Shown here: in pieces, positions 9,940 to 23,440 of the stretch
Position numbering within the stretch: position 1 is the stretch's first letter
Layout of the letters: each line of letters starts with the position of its first letter
Assembly (NCBI RefSeq): GCF_030272615.1
Contig: NC_081413.1
Coordinates: 442,641,038-442,705,037 of the forward strand
DNA: 64,000 nt
Origin: Cryptomeria japonica
Lineage: Eukaryota; Streptophyta; Pinopsida; Cupressales; Cupressaceae
Direction: 5' to 3'
Notes under the pieces: generated by a model
What the model was told of the DNA's origin: nothing
Seen by the model: only the letters and a program-made list of their open reading frames with translations
Database searches by the model: none
Position numbers and translations under genes: made by a program

Positions 9940-12842
9940 TTTCTAGTAATTTATTTTTTCCCACTTTTCGCCTGATCTTGTTGATCACGGACCTGACTTT
10001 TCAACTATTCGAGGAGATTGTTCATTGATTTTTCTTGAGTTGTTTTGAAATATTTCATATTTTCTTTTTTGAGTAAAGTTTACATATTAGAAAAAATCTA
10101 GAGAGATCCAGTTGTTTTTCTGGCAGTATTTTTTGGGAGCTTCAATTCTCAAATTTAATTGTAAAACTTCTGATTAGAAATTACAAGTTAAGAAAATCTT
10201 TCAGGAGGTTGCTGATTAAAAAGTTATCAGTAAGACAAAATAATACAAAGATATCCTTTGTTTCTAGTTCAAGGGTTTGTGTTATGTTTTCTGTTATCAT
10301 TTTTTTTTTCCTAACAAATATTTTCAGGAAATATGACATTTTTGGTATGTTAATTTTCATTTTTAACGAGTAACGTTTTATTTAGAAGAATTTAAATTTA
10401 ACTTAAAATCTTTATAAGAAATTGTACAAATAAGATATGTAGACACAACAGATGTAAATGTATTAACTAGCACTTGCAGTCGTAGGAGGTGCCAAGGGAT
10501 AAGTCAATAGATAAATATGAAAGAAATGCAACAAAAACAATGGTCCAGCCGCATACAGATTTCCAAACATATAACTTATGGCAAATGACTTGCGTGAAAA
10601 TTCTGCACTAAATGTGTTGTGCTATCAATGATGCAGATTAAAAAAATGGGGAGAGTTTGCAGGATTAGTTTACGAAACTCTATCACAATAATAATAAAAA
10701 GAAAAAAAAAAATTAAATAAGACGAATAAAAAATTGAGCTTTACAGTAAGTGTGTGTGAGAAAAAGTGAAAAGAAGTCTCATAGCTGCATGCACAACATT
10801 TCAATTAACTCATTAGATGCATGGTTAGACAGATATAAGCATGAATAATAAAACCATAACAAAGCGACTAATTGCCTTCTAAAAGATGCAAGCAATACGA
10901 GTGACTAGACTACACCAAGATGAAGGATTTAATATATATGAGCATGAGATTGAACTATATGGATGCAAGATGGATGAATAATTCAAGCAATATGGATTCA
11001 AGTAATAATGAATAAACTAAATATGCAAAAAGCTAAACTAAGATGCAATAATCTCAAAAAAGCAAGCACAATATCTTCAATGACTTCAGAGCATAATCAA
11101 CATAATAATAATCTTCAAGGTGTTTCTCAAGTATCTCTTGGGTGATTTGAATGAGAGCTGAAGGCTGGATTTATAGAAATTCGCAAGAGAGATCAAGAAA
11201 AAACACAATTTAGAATTAATTGAAATAATTGAAAAATCAGGTTCAGTTAACCTTGAGATAGATTCCAATTATAGTTTAATTGAAATGTATTCTGATAAGA
11301 AGTTCAAGTTGCATTAGAAATAAGAATTAATTAATTCCATGCACTTTGTGATAAAAATAGGTAATTCTTTGATTTATTCAAGAAAAGAGTTATTTAAATG
11401 CAACTGAAATTCTTTTTCTCAAAAACTTTGAGTACCAATTTTAGAGAATGATTAATAATTCAATTAATTGTTTTTCTGATTTTAAGTTCTCAATTTAGAA
11501 AAATAAATAATATCTCAAGTTTGATTTCTCTCTCAATTTAATTCTTTTATTTTTTTTTTAATTTAACTCTTGCTTTGTGATTAATTCCTCTTTTGTAATA
11601 AATTAATTCTTTTTTTTTGCATAATTAAATAGAAAATTTATTAATTAATTAAATATGCTAGGATATTTAATAAATTAAACACGATAATTGATCAAAATGA
11701 TATTCTTGGAATGATTCAATTAATTAAATAAATATTTATTTAATATAGAAAAATTCACTTGCCATGTGACATTTGATGATTGAAGAATTAATTAATGTGC
11801 TCAAGATTGATTTAATTGTCTTTTGTTAGGACCTTGGTGATATTGTCGAGATTAGGGGCCCATGGTTTAGATGACCAATTTTAGGGTATTATAGTAAGCA
11901 AGGGACATTTTACCTATCTAGGATTAAGAATTAAACATAAAAGTAGATATTGTTGAGCAAAAAAAAATCTAAATAGGTTATGTCTAGCTAAATTGATCCA
12001 AAATAATGTGCAACTAATGGAAATGAGCCATACAAACAACCATAAATCTATATGTTCCAACCATTGAATCAAAATGCTCAAACAGGGAAAATTATTCCTT
12101 ACCAAAACAACAATAGTTGTATATCTGAGAATGAAATATTAATCAATTGAAATGAGAAATAGAGTGCAGAACGAGGAGCTTTGATACTGCAAGTGAAATG
12201 TTTTGATGAGAAACAAAGCGTAGAATTCAATTACCTTATATTTAGTCGATATTGTTTGGGCTCTACTAGTTTGAGCAGATCATTGGACAATAGTATTTAT
12301 ATAGAGTTAAGGCTATAGAAGGAAGCATTCACAAGAAGATGCAGTCTATTGCTGTATTATATGGGCAAAGACTAATCAGAAACAAATTTGAAATATTGAA
12401 CAAAATATTTTCATATTTTTTCTAGTTTTTTCTACATGTTAGAAATTGGGTATTTTGAAGGCCTTTAGTGCTTTTTCAGCCCTTGAAACTTTGCCTTCAA
12501 CTCTTGGAGACCTTTCCAATGAGTTAAACAGCTCGTAATTTTGAGTCCTGAGTAGAAAGTTATGTCTAGTTAAAGTTAGGACAAAATTTCATATAGTTTT
12601 TTGTAAATTTCGCAGTTTTGGAGTTTATTTTGTAATAAACAAATATGAATATTGAGTTTTGATTCTTAAGGGGTTTTGGTGACCCTTGGAATCTCATGAA
12701 CTGTTATATTTTGGATTCTCGAATTGAATGGATTACTTTTTGGCTTTCTTCAATTCTATCTTTACCTTGTTCGTGTAAACAAATCCATAATACCGTAGGT
12801 TCTCACTCAAGTGTTGTCATCCTAATCCATAATTTGGATTAG
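9940..12842. other. AT-rich non-coding stretch, including the likely gypsy 5' LTR
   Basis: No gene was recognised. The first few hundred bases are the upstream region of the ERF gene (minus strand) and would hold its promoter, but I cannot single out a TATA box. The part from about 11.8 kb to 12842 probably includes the 5' LTR of the gypsy element, because it ends right at the primer-binding site. The partner LTR is missing from the window, so its start cannot be fixed. Confidence 0.4.
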
Positions 12843-12853
12843 TGGTATCAGAG
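12843..12853 (+). promoter_or_regulatory. Primer-binding site for initiator-Met tRNA (gypsy)
   Basis: TGGTATCAGAG is complementary to the 3' end of plant initiator-Met tRNA, the usual minus-strand primer of plant LTR retrotransposons. It marks the inner end of the 5' LTR. Confidence 0.8.
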
Positions 12854-12959
12854 AAAGTACGCTCTTGTATGTCATATCACATGCGATCAACATATCAAAT
12901 ATTGGGGTTAGAAACAAGAAATTCTTCAGACTACCTTCCTTTGAGATGCACACGATCGC

Positions 12960-13978
12960 AGATGGCTAAGTTGTAGACCGACAATGGCATTAAAGAGTTA
13001 GTTGCAGATGCATTAACAAAACAACGTGAAGAAATGATGGAGTAGTTCAAGCAAATGCTAGAAAGTCATGCGTCACAAGCAAACCCACCATTCACAGGGT
13101 ATACACTATTCAAGGTGCAAGTGAATTCAATATACCCACGTTTTAAAGAGATATTGATGCAGATGTTGTTGATGATTGGGTTTCAAAGCTGGAAAGGTAT
13201 TTCTCTATCAACCAGTTCTCAGATGAAGAGAAAATAACTTTCGCTCTACTCAAACATAAAAAGCATGTGAAAGATTCATTGGAAGCAAAGTTAGCATCCA
13301 AGGCAGAAGAAACTGACACTACTTTTATTTTTGATCAAAAACCCACATGGGGATAAGTCATGGAGCACATAAAGGAAGAATATTTTCTTGTAGATACATA
13401 TGAACATAAATATATGTAGTGGCAATTGCTTTGACAGAAAAAGGACCATACTATTCAGGAATATACTAATATGTTTTATGCTTTAGCAACAAAGGTTGGC
13501 ATCAAAGATTGTGAGAAGCACTGAGTTTTGAAATATCAAAGTGGGCTCCATAGGTATATCCAAACTGAAATGGAATTCCTGAACATAGAGACTTTACCTA
13601 GTGCATATAATTTTTTTACAAAAATTGAGGAGAAATTCAAACAAAAAGGAAGGAGGGATAACTTCACAAACAACAAATGGAAGGGTGAAGGTGGCAAAAC
13701 TGCATGGAAACAAACCTCCAAGGAATCTTCTCCCAATTCACCACCGAAAAAGGCATGGGCTATGAAGAATGCACAAGAGAATGGTATGTGGTGTGAATTC
13801 CATAAAAGTCCCTCTCATAACACAAAAAAATGCAAAACCATAAAAATCTTAAAGATGGAGACACATGAGGATAACGCAGAACCTAAGGCGGCAGAATCTT
13901 GCACAGAAGAAAGTCATGAACATGTCATTGAGGTTGATCCATATGTAACAATAGCTACTACAAAGATATTGCCCTGAG
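12960..13978 (+). pseudogene. Gypsy gag remnant
   Basis: The best open part (13528-13977) ends in a modified zinc knuckle CEFHKSPSHNTKKC (C-x2-H-x4-H-x4-C), the form commonly seen in plant gypsy gag just before protease. Upstream, in-frame stops break the capsid-like region (for example within KELVADALTKQREEMM near 13000). Gag would form the particle and package the RNA. This copy cannot make the full protein. Confidence 0.72.
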
Positions 13979-16411
13979 AGGATGAGGAAAGATGGTTCCA
14001 CTCATAGATGTGGGTGAGTGGAAAACCCTGCACTTTATTCTTGATAGTGGAAGTCAAAAGATCCTAATATCAACAGAGCTATGAAGAGATTGAATCTAAA
14101 CACAATAGCACACCCGCAACCCTATTCAATGGGATGGGTAAGTCAAGGGAGAGTTATTCAAGTGCACTAGCAGTGCCACCTTTCATACTCTATAAATCCT
14201 TTCAAAGATGAGGTAATCTATGATTTAGCTCCTCTAGATGTTTGTGATGTTCTACTGGGACAACCATATATATACTAGTGCCATAGTGTTTATGAGTCCA
14301 AACCTCACAATGTGACAATCAGATTAGGTGAGTAGAAATACCAAATACCAGAGGTAAGCCTTGCATACTCTACATCTTTGATTAGTGCTAACTAATGTAG
14401 GAGATTGGCTGCCAAAATGGGAACATTCATATTATTGATGATTCATTCTGAAGAAAAAAGGAAACCAGTATATAATTCCCATGCCATCACAAACACCACA
14501 ACACTGCAGAAAAGATCAATAGATCAGATTTTGATAAAATATGAGAATTTGTTTAAGTTACCAACTGGGGTACCTACACACTGCCAAGTGAGACACACTA
14601 TTGATTTGATACCAGGAACTCCATTGCCTAATGAACTGGTCTATTGTAGATCAGTATTAGAAAATAATGAAATTAAGAGTCAAATATTGAGAAGGGACAT
14701 ATTCTTCCAAGTGCATAACCTTGTGGCAGTCCCATCGTTCTAGCAAAGAAAAAGGATGGAACTTGGAGATATTGTATTGACTATAGGACCTTGAACAAAA
14801 TTTTAGTCAAAAATAGGTATCCACTTCCCCAGATAGATGACCTTTTGGACCATCTTGGAGGGGCTCGATTTTTCACAAAAAATGATTTGAAATCGGGATA
14901 CCATCAAGTACCAATTGACTTAGCTGATGTGTGGAAGACAACTTTCAAATCTAAAGAGGGATTGTTTGAATGGCTAGTGATGTCTTTCGGTCTAACAAAT
15001 GCCCCAACAACATTCATGAGAATGATGAATTATGTAGTTAGATCGTTCATTGATTCCTTTATGGCCTGGATGACATACTCATCTTCAACAAAACTTGGGA
15101 GGAACATTTGCAACATGTGGAAAAATTTCTCTCAACTTTACAAGATCATGGGCTTTATGCAAACAAAGAAAAGTGCTCCTTTGGTATGCAAAGTATTAGA
15201 TACTTAGGGTATGTTATTGACAATGAGGGTGTCCATATTGATCCTGACAAGATACAAGTGATTAAGGAGTGGCCATCTCCTAGAAATCTCACAGAGTTAC
15301 GAAGTTTCCTTGGGTTGGTTAAGTTTTATCGCATATTTGTGTTGGGGTTTTCCCATTTGCCTTGGCCTTTAAAAAAGTCATTGCGGGGGGGGGGGGGGTG
15401 ACACAAGAAAAGTTCAAATGGACAGGTGTTCAACAAGAAGCATTCAAGGAGTTAAAATGAAGGTTATGTTCTACACCAGTTTTATCTCTTCCTGGCCTGC
15501 AACAACCATTTGAAATACAAACTAATGCATCAAAATATGCCCTAGGAGTAGTCCTCATGCAACATGGTCACCCAGTTGCATATCATAGTGAGAATTATTC
15601 TAATACAGTGCATCGGTATGCCACTTATGACAAGGAACTATATGCTATCGTTTAATCCTATAAGCAATGGAAATATTATATTTTGGATAAGGATATTGTC
15701 ATCGACATAGACCACAAACCTCTTCATTTTTTTGCAAACACAAGGGAAGTTGTAGAATGATCGACATCAACGATGGTCAGCTTGTCTTCAACAATTTCAT
15801 CTCAATATTCACCACAAGAGGGGAAGCACTAACAAAGTAGTAGACTGTTTGAGCAGGCCTCCGATAGCAGCAATAAGTATGGTATTGGACTCATGTGATC
15901 ATCAAAATGAAGCCTAAGATTGCTTGTATGAGAATGATGTTGAGTTTACTGATGTTTATAATTGATTGGCGAATGGAAATCAAGTGAATGACTTCTATTT
16001 GCAGGATGGAATGCTTTGTCACCTTGGCAAAATCTTTGTGCCCAATGCAGAACACAAAAAGATGATATGGGAAGCTCACTATAGTAAGGTTGCTGATCAT
16101 TTTGGCATAGATAAGACTACTGCTATACTTGAGAGGTATTTTTATTGGCCAAAGTTGAGAAATAATGTCATTTCATATATTCAAGCTTGTACCACATGTG
16201 CTATTGCTAAGCCCGCCAATCGTAAACTTGGACTATATTCACCACATAGGGTTCTTGAAAAACCTTTGCATTCAGTTTCTATGGAATTTGTGTCTGGCCT
16301 TCCTTCCACCAAAAGAGGCCACAATTGTGTGTATGTTGTGGTATATAGGTTCTCAAAAATGGCAGTAATAGTGGCTTGTAAAAATATAATTTAAGCAGAG
16401 GACACTGCAAA
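13979..16411 (+). pseudogene. Gypsy pol remnant: protease, RT, RNase H, integrase
   Basis: Protease is visible as HFILDSGSQK near 14030 (DSG active-site triad). Reverse transcriptase runs 14750-15400 with DYRTLNKI, KNDLKSGYHQVPI, VMSFGLTNAP, and the catalytic box as GLDDILIF in a shifted frame near 15070. The SFLGLVKFYR block follows at about 15310. RNase H lies at about 15480-15740 (QTNASKYALGVVL). Integrase starts near 16060 with an HHCC zinc finger (AHYSKVADH, then ACTTC), followed by SMEFVSGLPSTKRG and VVVYRFSKMA. In related integrases these last two read MDF and VVVDRFSKM, so both catalytic Asp residues are replaced. A G14 tract at 15385 sits between RT and RNase H. Confidence 0.85.
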
Positions 16412-17096
16412 GCACGTTGGGTAGATGTTCAACCATCCATTTTCATAGGGTTGTATGTTCTCAATAGTCATTGGAAGAATTAAATGACACAAATACCAAA
16501 GTGTTTATCATCTTTCTCAATTTCTACCCACATACATCTATTACACAAGGAGACACCATATTCCTTTTATATGTCCATTCCATTTAGGGTTGACAAAGAG
16601 TCAAATCGCCCCCCCACCCTTTATCATGTTTGGTGAGCAAAGCCTTAGCATCTTTCTAGATAAATCTAGTACTACATTCAAGTTAAAATCTAACAGCTTT
16701 AACTTTTTGTAGAATAAGAAAGTCTAGGTTTTTCCTTTGTTTGCATAGATTTATAACTATATACTTCCTCTATGGGGATTCTAATCCCTGAATGTTCCAA
16801 CTTAAGAAATGTAACATCATCTAATTCTCCTCGGGCTTGGCATTACCACTTCTATAAATTCATTCAAAGCACTCTAGAATATCAATTCCTTTTCCTATTT
16901 CGCCCTCCAATTTAGCACTATTAGCTCTACTAACATTTTTCTTTTTCTCAGAACCACTTTCTCTCATCCCCCTACCTCTGTCATTTTAGCATCAAAAGGG
17001 GGATGATATACACAATAGCACCACCATTCTAATGAAAGTCCTCACTACCCGAAACATCCTCACATGAGCCTAAAGTCTTGGTAGTGTCAAATATGT
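16412..17096 (-). repeat. LINE fragment, second copy of 5902-6580
   Basis: Aside from small changes this matches 5902-6580 along its whole length, in the same orientation. It covers the LINE endonuclease start (SWNIQG near 16800) and the ORF1 tail. It abuts the truncated gypsy integrase on the left and non-repetitive sequence on the right. The match ends at both sides inside the LINE, so this is an internal piece, not a normal 5'-truncated insertion. Confidence 0.85.
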
Positions 17097-18659
17097 TGTA
17101 GCCTTCTAATTTAATTTTCACACTTATTTTAATAATATAAACTTTAGATTTTGTAATTTATTTTTGATCTCTCGACCTTTAACCTAATTTATCTATAAGT
17201 GAAATTGAAATTGAAATTTGTACTTGTTACCTTTTATTTCGTAGGAAGACCGAAAACCCATTTCCCTAGAGGTGAATTTTGAATGCTCAAGATAAGTTTG
17301 TCCTTAAAATGTTGCTGTATTTTCTCCCTCACTTGTGAGTCTCGTTTTAATTGTTGACAGACCCAATTTGCTGTCATTCACATAATGCGTGTTCGGCGGG
17401 GCAAGTCAGGCAAGCTCTCGTTGTCTTATTCGATGGAAATGCAAGCAAGTCAAAATGATTTTAACGTTCAACACAAACTTTTCTATTTTTAAATACATCT
17501 CATGCAAAAATCAAAAGAATTGAAACAAAAATTCTGGCATTGACTTTTTATGGTGGATTTTGAATATCGACGTCAAATACAAGTATTGAATAGACTCAAG
17601 GGTAATGTTTAGATAGATGACAGGTTGGACATTACAGGTTTCTAGAACATATTTTAATTAATATCATAAATCAGTCTATAAAAACGTTAATCTTAGGAAA
17701 ACATTGTAAAAATGGGTTTCTCGTTAGATTGATATCTAGGGTGGGTTAACTCCAAATCAGGAATAAAAGAAACTTAAAAAAAATTCGAATGTATGTGTTT
17801 TACAATCAAGTATACAAATATGTATAAAATAACGTTCAAGAATAGATATTTATTAGATTATTAAAAAAATATGAAATTGTTTATGTTATATTTTAGATTA
17901 TCTTGTCAATTGGAGATCTAATCTCTACAAATCCATATTTGAAGATTATGTTGTGCATTTGAATCTATTGCATTTTTTGTTTGAAAATTTGTTCACTTAC
18001 TCACTTAATCGTCTCAAGAAACATCAATAAAATTGTGTTTACAAATGGTTGATAGTTATTCTAAAATATCTTACAACTACAAGACCATAAATTATTTTTG
18101 TATTAAGCCTCATTTTGAGATTCATAGCAGACCCACATGATAATCATATTAGAGGTGAGGGGTAGGGGGAATGCCATATCAAAATATCAAAGGCACATAT
18201 ATTATGATGATCATTACACAAAAAAGGAGATTATGAAGTCATCTAGTTTTTCATTTTTTATATTGGACTAGTTCAATATATGTTTAAAACTTAACTTCAT
18301 GATCTATTTTTAGTCTTTGTAGTGATATCATAATTGGAGACTGAAGAAATAACATAGTATTTCCCTTTCTATAGGAAAGGCATAGCTTCTAGCAACAATC
18401 TCAACATGTAAGACCAAGTAGTTTGGAGAAAAATAATTTTGGATGCTTGGCAATGATAATTGAGTTTTTCATGAAAGACATTTGAATAATTTATTGGCTA
18501 TAAAGGTAAATTTTGACCTAAAACATAATTGAAATAATTTTAATTATTTAAATATAGTTATGGTAACGTGGAGTTGTTAAAGATCTTCAATTTTATCAAA
18601 ATGAGTTCAATTAGATTTATCAATTAACAATTATGAAATATAAAAGTTAGCCTAAATTT
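17097..18659. other. AT-rich stretch, no gene seen
   Basis: No long open frame, RNA gene or repeat was recognised apart from the last few dozen bases, which belong to the left part of repeat R. Confidence 0.5.
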
Positions 18660-18674
18660 AACAATGTAACAACA
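18640..18674 (+). repeat. Left piece of repeat R with first target-site copy
   Basis: The end of this piece (18660-18674) reads AACAATGTAACAACA. The same word recurs at 24544 and 25846, so it is the first of three copies of the target-site duplication. The sequence before it resembles 8331-8350. Confidence 0.75.
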
Positions 18675-21600
18675 ATGAAAATCCTATCATGGAATGTTAG
18701 GGGCCTCAATGCCCCTAACAAATAGAGGGTGGTCAAAAGAAGGATTCTTTTGGTTAGTGCAGACTTAATCCTATTGCAAGAAACTAAACTAGAGGACAAG
18801 TAAGCAATTTCCTTTGGAAGTGGAATTAGCCCCCTGTTCCAGGCATCCCTTCGATTGACAATAGCCTCAGAAGGAGCATCTAGAGGCTTAATGATAATCT
18901 AGAAGTCTTCTCAAGTCAAAGTTGAAGGTATTGCATCCAACAGGAATTGGCTTCTTGCCAAAATCACTCATCTTCAAACAAACACTTCATTCTTTATTAT
19001 AAATACCTATGGCCTAGTGTCCCCACACAAAAAGTGACTCATATGGTCTTCTTTAGATGGAGTCTTGTCTACTTTAGCTGAGGAACAAGTCTTCATTAGG
19101 GGAGACTTCAATGCTCTCAGGAGTGCTTCAGACAAAAGGGGAGGAATCATCCGGCTAGGTGGTTCTCAACAAGACTTCAATGATTGGATTGTAAGGAATG
19201 GTCTTTTGGAAATATATTCAGGGGACACCTTCACATGGACAAACAAAAGAAAAGGATTTAGTAATATAGTAGAAAAAATAGATAGATTCTTTTGGCAAGG
19301 AGACCTGAGGCATTTTCCCTTCACTCCCTCTTGTACTATCCTTCCTTGTTCAGGTTGAAACCATTACCTCATTTTGCTCTCTTTGAAAGGAACTCAGGGA
19401 ATGTCTAGGACTCCATTCAGGTTTGAAAATATGTGGATGAAAGACCAAAATTTTCTTACCCTAATAGAAAATTAATGGAAGGAAGCATCATTTGAGTGAT
19501 CAAAACTCTTCTGCTTCATCGCAAAGCTAAAATTAGTTAAGCAAAAATTGTTACAATGGAATTCTCAGCACTTCAAAAACACATTCTCAACAAAAAGATC
19601 ACTAGAAGAGAGATTAGTAGCTCTTAATGATAGGATCATCTCGGTGGGAATGGATCAAGAATCCTTTCAATAGGAAAGGACCCTCCTTTTGGAGTATGAG
19701 GACATTCTTTCTAAAGAAGAAATCTTCTGGAAGCAAAAGTCTAGAGAGAAATGGCTCAGAATGGGGGATAAAAACACCAAGTTCCTCCATAATGTAACAA
19801 AACTTAGAAGAAGCAAGAATTGGATATCAAAACTGCAAATTGAGCATAACCAAATCTCAGAGGACCTGGAGAAAATAAAGAAAGAGATAATCTCCTTTTA
19901 TTCTAATCTCTGAAACAATAATGAAGGATCTCAATTGTTGGAAAAAAAAAAGATTCTGGTAGGGATTCCCAAGATCATAACAGACGAGCAAAATCAGATC
20001 CTAAATGAGATAATTAAGTTGGAAGAAGTATTCCAATCTCTTAATCAACTCCCATTTGGTAAGGCACTTTGCTCGGAAGGCTTTCCTGCGGATTTCTTCA
20101 AGAAGTGTTGGCATATCTTAGGATAGGACCTCTCAGAAGCTCTAGAGTGCTCAAGAAGATCACGAAATATTCTCAAAGAAGTAAACAACACATTCATAGT
20201 TCTCATTCCAAAGAAGGAGAAGGTAGAAAATCTTGGAGATTATAGGCCTATCTCCTTATGCAACACAGTTTATAAAATTCTCTCAAAAGTTATGACTAAC
20301 AAATTGAAGCCTCTCTTGGACAACATCATTTCAGAAGAATAGATAGGATTTATCCCTGGTCACTCAATCCTTGATGGGGTGATTATAGCGTAAGAAACAA
20401 TCCACACTCTTCAAAGCACAAATAGGCTAGGTATGATAATAAAACTAGACATAACAAAAGCTTATGATAATGTAGATTGGCGCTTTCTCTGCAAAATCAT
20501 GCAAGCATTTGGCTTTGACAATCAATGGATGAACTGGGTATTTCTATGCATATCAACTCCGAAATTTTTAATTTTGATAAATGGAAAGACAATGGGCTTC
20601 TTTTTCTCTTCAAGGGTTATCAGACAAGAGACCCTTTATCTCCTTTCCTCTACATCATAATGGGGGAGGCCTTGTTAAGGGCAATCAAAGCTGGTCATAC
20701 TAATAGTCTTTTAGAGGGAATCAAAGTAACAAAAGATTTTGTAGTCACACACCAGCAGTTTATAGATGCTAACCTTCTCTGGGGGGCAGTAAAAGTTAAG
20801 GAAGCTTCCCATCTAAATCAGATACTAGAAACTTATGGAAAGGCATCAAGCCAATTAAGAAATAAGGATAAAACTAAAGTTTATTTTTTCACTACTCCAA
20901 TCTTATTACAGACCAAAATTCTCATAATTCTAAACTATAGAGAAGGATATCTCCCTTGTATTGACTTGGCCATTCCTATAGACCGAGGTCTAAGGAACTC
21001 TAAATTTTGGGATCCTTTAAAACTAAAAGTGGAACAAAATTCAAACTCTTGGAAGGGAAAGTGACTCTCTTGGGTGGGAAGGCTAGTGATGATCCAAGCG
21101 GTGGTTTCAACCCTTCCTATTTATCTTTTATCCATATTATCCTTATCATCTAGTCCTAACTCTTTCATAATTTAGAAGATGAGAAATTTCTTTTGGCAAA
21201 ATACTGAGGAAAAACACAAAATTGCCTTAATAGCTTGGGATAAAATTGTTAAGCCTAGGACAATGCGAGGTCTAGGCATCAAAGACCTTATATTACAAAA
21301 CATAGCCCTAGGGGTTAAAATACTCTAGAAGTTCATAAAAAGCCCTAATGCAACATGGGTTAGAATGCTGGCAACCAAGTATCTACTAGAACAAGACCAT
21401 CTCAACAATCTTAGAACAGGCAATTTTCCCAAGGGGTCTAGAGCCTAGAATTTCATCATTTCTTGCAGGAATCTGGTTTCAGAATCAATCACATGCGATA
21501 TTCATGATGGATCATCTAGTCTATTCTGGGAGGACTCTTGGGGTGGCTATCCACCTCTAGAAAACTCCACTGATATTCTTGTTGCAGAATACTGGTTTAA

Positions 21601-22841
21601 ACAACATTGGGGTTCCCAAGTTAGAGACTACTTGGAAATGGATGAGCTATTGAATTCCCAAAGTTGGAGGTGGAAATCAATGGAGGGATTTCCAATCCCA
21701 AGGGAAGATCTAGATCAACTCCTAGAACAACCAGAAGCATGAAATATCAGCCCTAGAAGAGGGGTAGACTACTTGATCTGGGCACCATCCAAAATAGGGC
21801 AGTATAATTCAAAAGATGGATATAGAGTTCTAGTCAGTTTTGTAGATCAAGACAAACAAGAAATCCCTTTTCAGCTTTTTTGGAGCCCCAAAATCATCCC
21901 AAAAGCATGCATCTTCGCATGGCTAGCCTTTCAAAAAAACTTCTAACTACAGAAAAGTTTATAAAAATGGTTACGAAGGACCATCAAGATGTATTTTGTG
22001 CAAAGCCTAGATAGAGACAGTGGATCACCTCCTATTGAATTGCCCCTTTGCTTTTAAATGTTAGAGATGGCTCTGTGCTAAGTTGGGCTTATTTATTGCC
22101 CTGTCAAATGACATCAAGTCTCTATTCCAAAGTTGGCCCCTTCTACTTAAGGAGAGCTCCCTGATTCAAATTATGGAAGTGTCCCCATCATGCTTTGTCT
22201 CGAAAATCTGGAAAGAAAAGAATCATAGGTTATTTGAAGATAGATCTATGAGGCAAGAGTCAGTTCTAAACTCAATTGAATCAGTAATGGTGGACTCAGT
22301 CAACTGCAAAATAGCCTTTTCTTTAGACCAATCCAAAATCTTCTCTTCATGGGATGAAAGTATCAGGAAAAAATGGCAAGGGATCATAATTCCTCCATCC
22401 TTTAGTAAAAAAAGCAATTCTAGAAAAGTTGTAACCTGGTCCCCTCCAAAGCCTGGCTGGTGAAAGTTAAAATTTAATGGTGCCTCCAGAGGTAACCTAA
22501 GTCCCTCTGGAATAGGTTACATAATCAGAGATCACTCAGGAGCAATCATAGGAAAAATGGCAAAGTCGATTCCACCAGACACCAACAATATAGCAGAATT
22601 CAAAGCTCTGGAACTTGGTTTGCTGGACTGCATCAACCATGGCTTAAAAAATGTCTTAGTGGAAGGAGACTCGGAGATAGCAATTAATTAAATTGGGAAG
22701 AAAAAACTCTAAACTTGAGACTTCAAGCAATTTTAGATAAAATATTAGAAAATCTGATCAGAATTGAGCATTATGAAGCTAAACATATCTATAGGGAAGC
22801 AAATGCAGTGGTAGATGCCCTATCAAAACTAGTAGCTCCAT
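18675..22841 (+). pseudogene. LINE ORF2: endonuclease, RT, zf-RVT, RNase H
   Basis: It begins MKILSWNVRGLNAPNK and is followed in the same frame by LILLQETKLED and RGDFNALRSASDKRG (about 19095). RT blocks are DYRPISLCNTVYKIL (about 20240), KLDITKAYDNVDW (about 20440), TRDPLSPFLY (about 20620) and HQQFIDANLLWG (about 20750). In this last block the usual FADD is FIDA, so the second catalytic Asp is lost. A zf-RVT region (C-x2-C, then HLLLNC) lies near 22000. RNase H (22450-22841) has KLKFNGASRGN, a conserved Glu in AEFKALELG and VEGDSE, ending NAVVDALSKLVAP. Stops typically sit where Trp or Gln is expected, and a frameshift lies near 20630. Confidence 0.88.
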
Positions 22842-23440
22842 GAACTCTCATTCACTGGTGGGAGCAGAGTGATCGGTCTAGTGGTAAAGTAGATCAGAAC
22901 AATCAACACATTTTGTCCATTTAGGGTCTTTGAAAAATGCTCTAGATCATCTTGAATGAGGAGGGAAGATTATAGTTGCTTATTATTTTTAAAGCAATTG
23001 TCTATATGCATACCTTTGGCGGTCTTGGGTTAACAGTTATATAATATTTGAATTTAATTTTCATTTTTCCATAGGTTTAGTGGTGGGTTCGAATCATTTT
23101 CTGTCAACCTAATGCTTAACCTAACTAATCTTTCTCCTAACCTCGCTTTCTGAAGCTCCAGCTGGTAAGAGCCGTCATTTTGTAGCCAAGGTATGTGTTG
23201 TCCATAGGTTATCCTTTTTATCTACGCCTGGGAGATTTGGCTTGCCCAGGACAATTATTCTCTACCACCTTAGCTGGAGATATTAATGCAAACCCATTCC
23301 TCATTATTGGGTGTTGAAGAGCGTGTTTGATGATCTTGTCTTAGCATTTTCTGCAAGCCGCTTTCATTCCTATCCTACTAAAACCATTTCATAGTTCATT
23401 CTAGTCTTTTTCTCTTTTCAGTTTCCTTCTTTGATCAACC
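22842..23440 (+). other. Spacer between RNase H and the 3' ORF of the LINE
   Basis: No open frame of note. The stretch lies inside the TSD-bounded LINE, so it travelled with the element. Its last 40 bases before the ATG at 23441 are pyrimidine-rich and might act as a leader for the downstream ORF. That is only a guess. Confidence 0.4.

Larger units (their letters stand above)
12843..16411 (+). mobile_element. Ty3/gypsy LTR retrotransposon, degraded, 3' end missing
   Basis: Domain order is gag, protease, reverse transcriptase, RNase H, integrase, which is the Ty3/gypsy order. The element starts with an initiator-Met tRNA primer-binding site at 12843. It stops abruptly at about 16411 inside integrase, where a minus-strand LINE piece (16412-17096) begins, so the rest of integrase and the 3' LTR are absent. 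Stops, a G14 tract at 15385-15398 and frame changes show it is dead. Confidence 0.88.

Noticed and set aside
12843-12853. tRNA-derived gene or SINE promoter at the Met tRNA-like words (also at 27695, 29491 and 60192)
   Set aside because: These are primer-binding sites next to LTRs. No tRNA body or A/B boxes are present.
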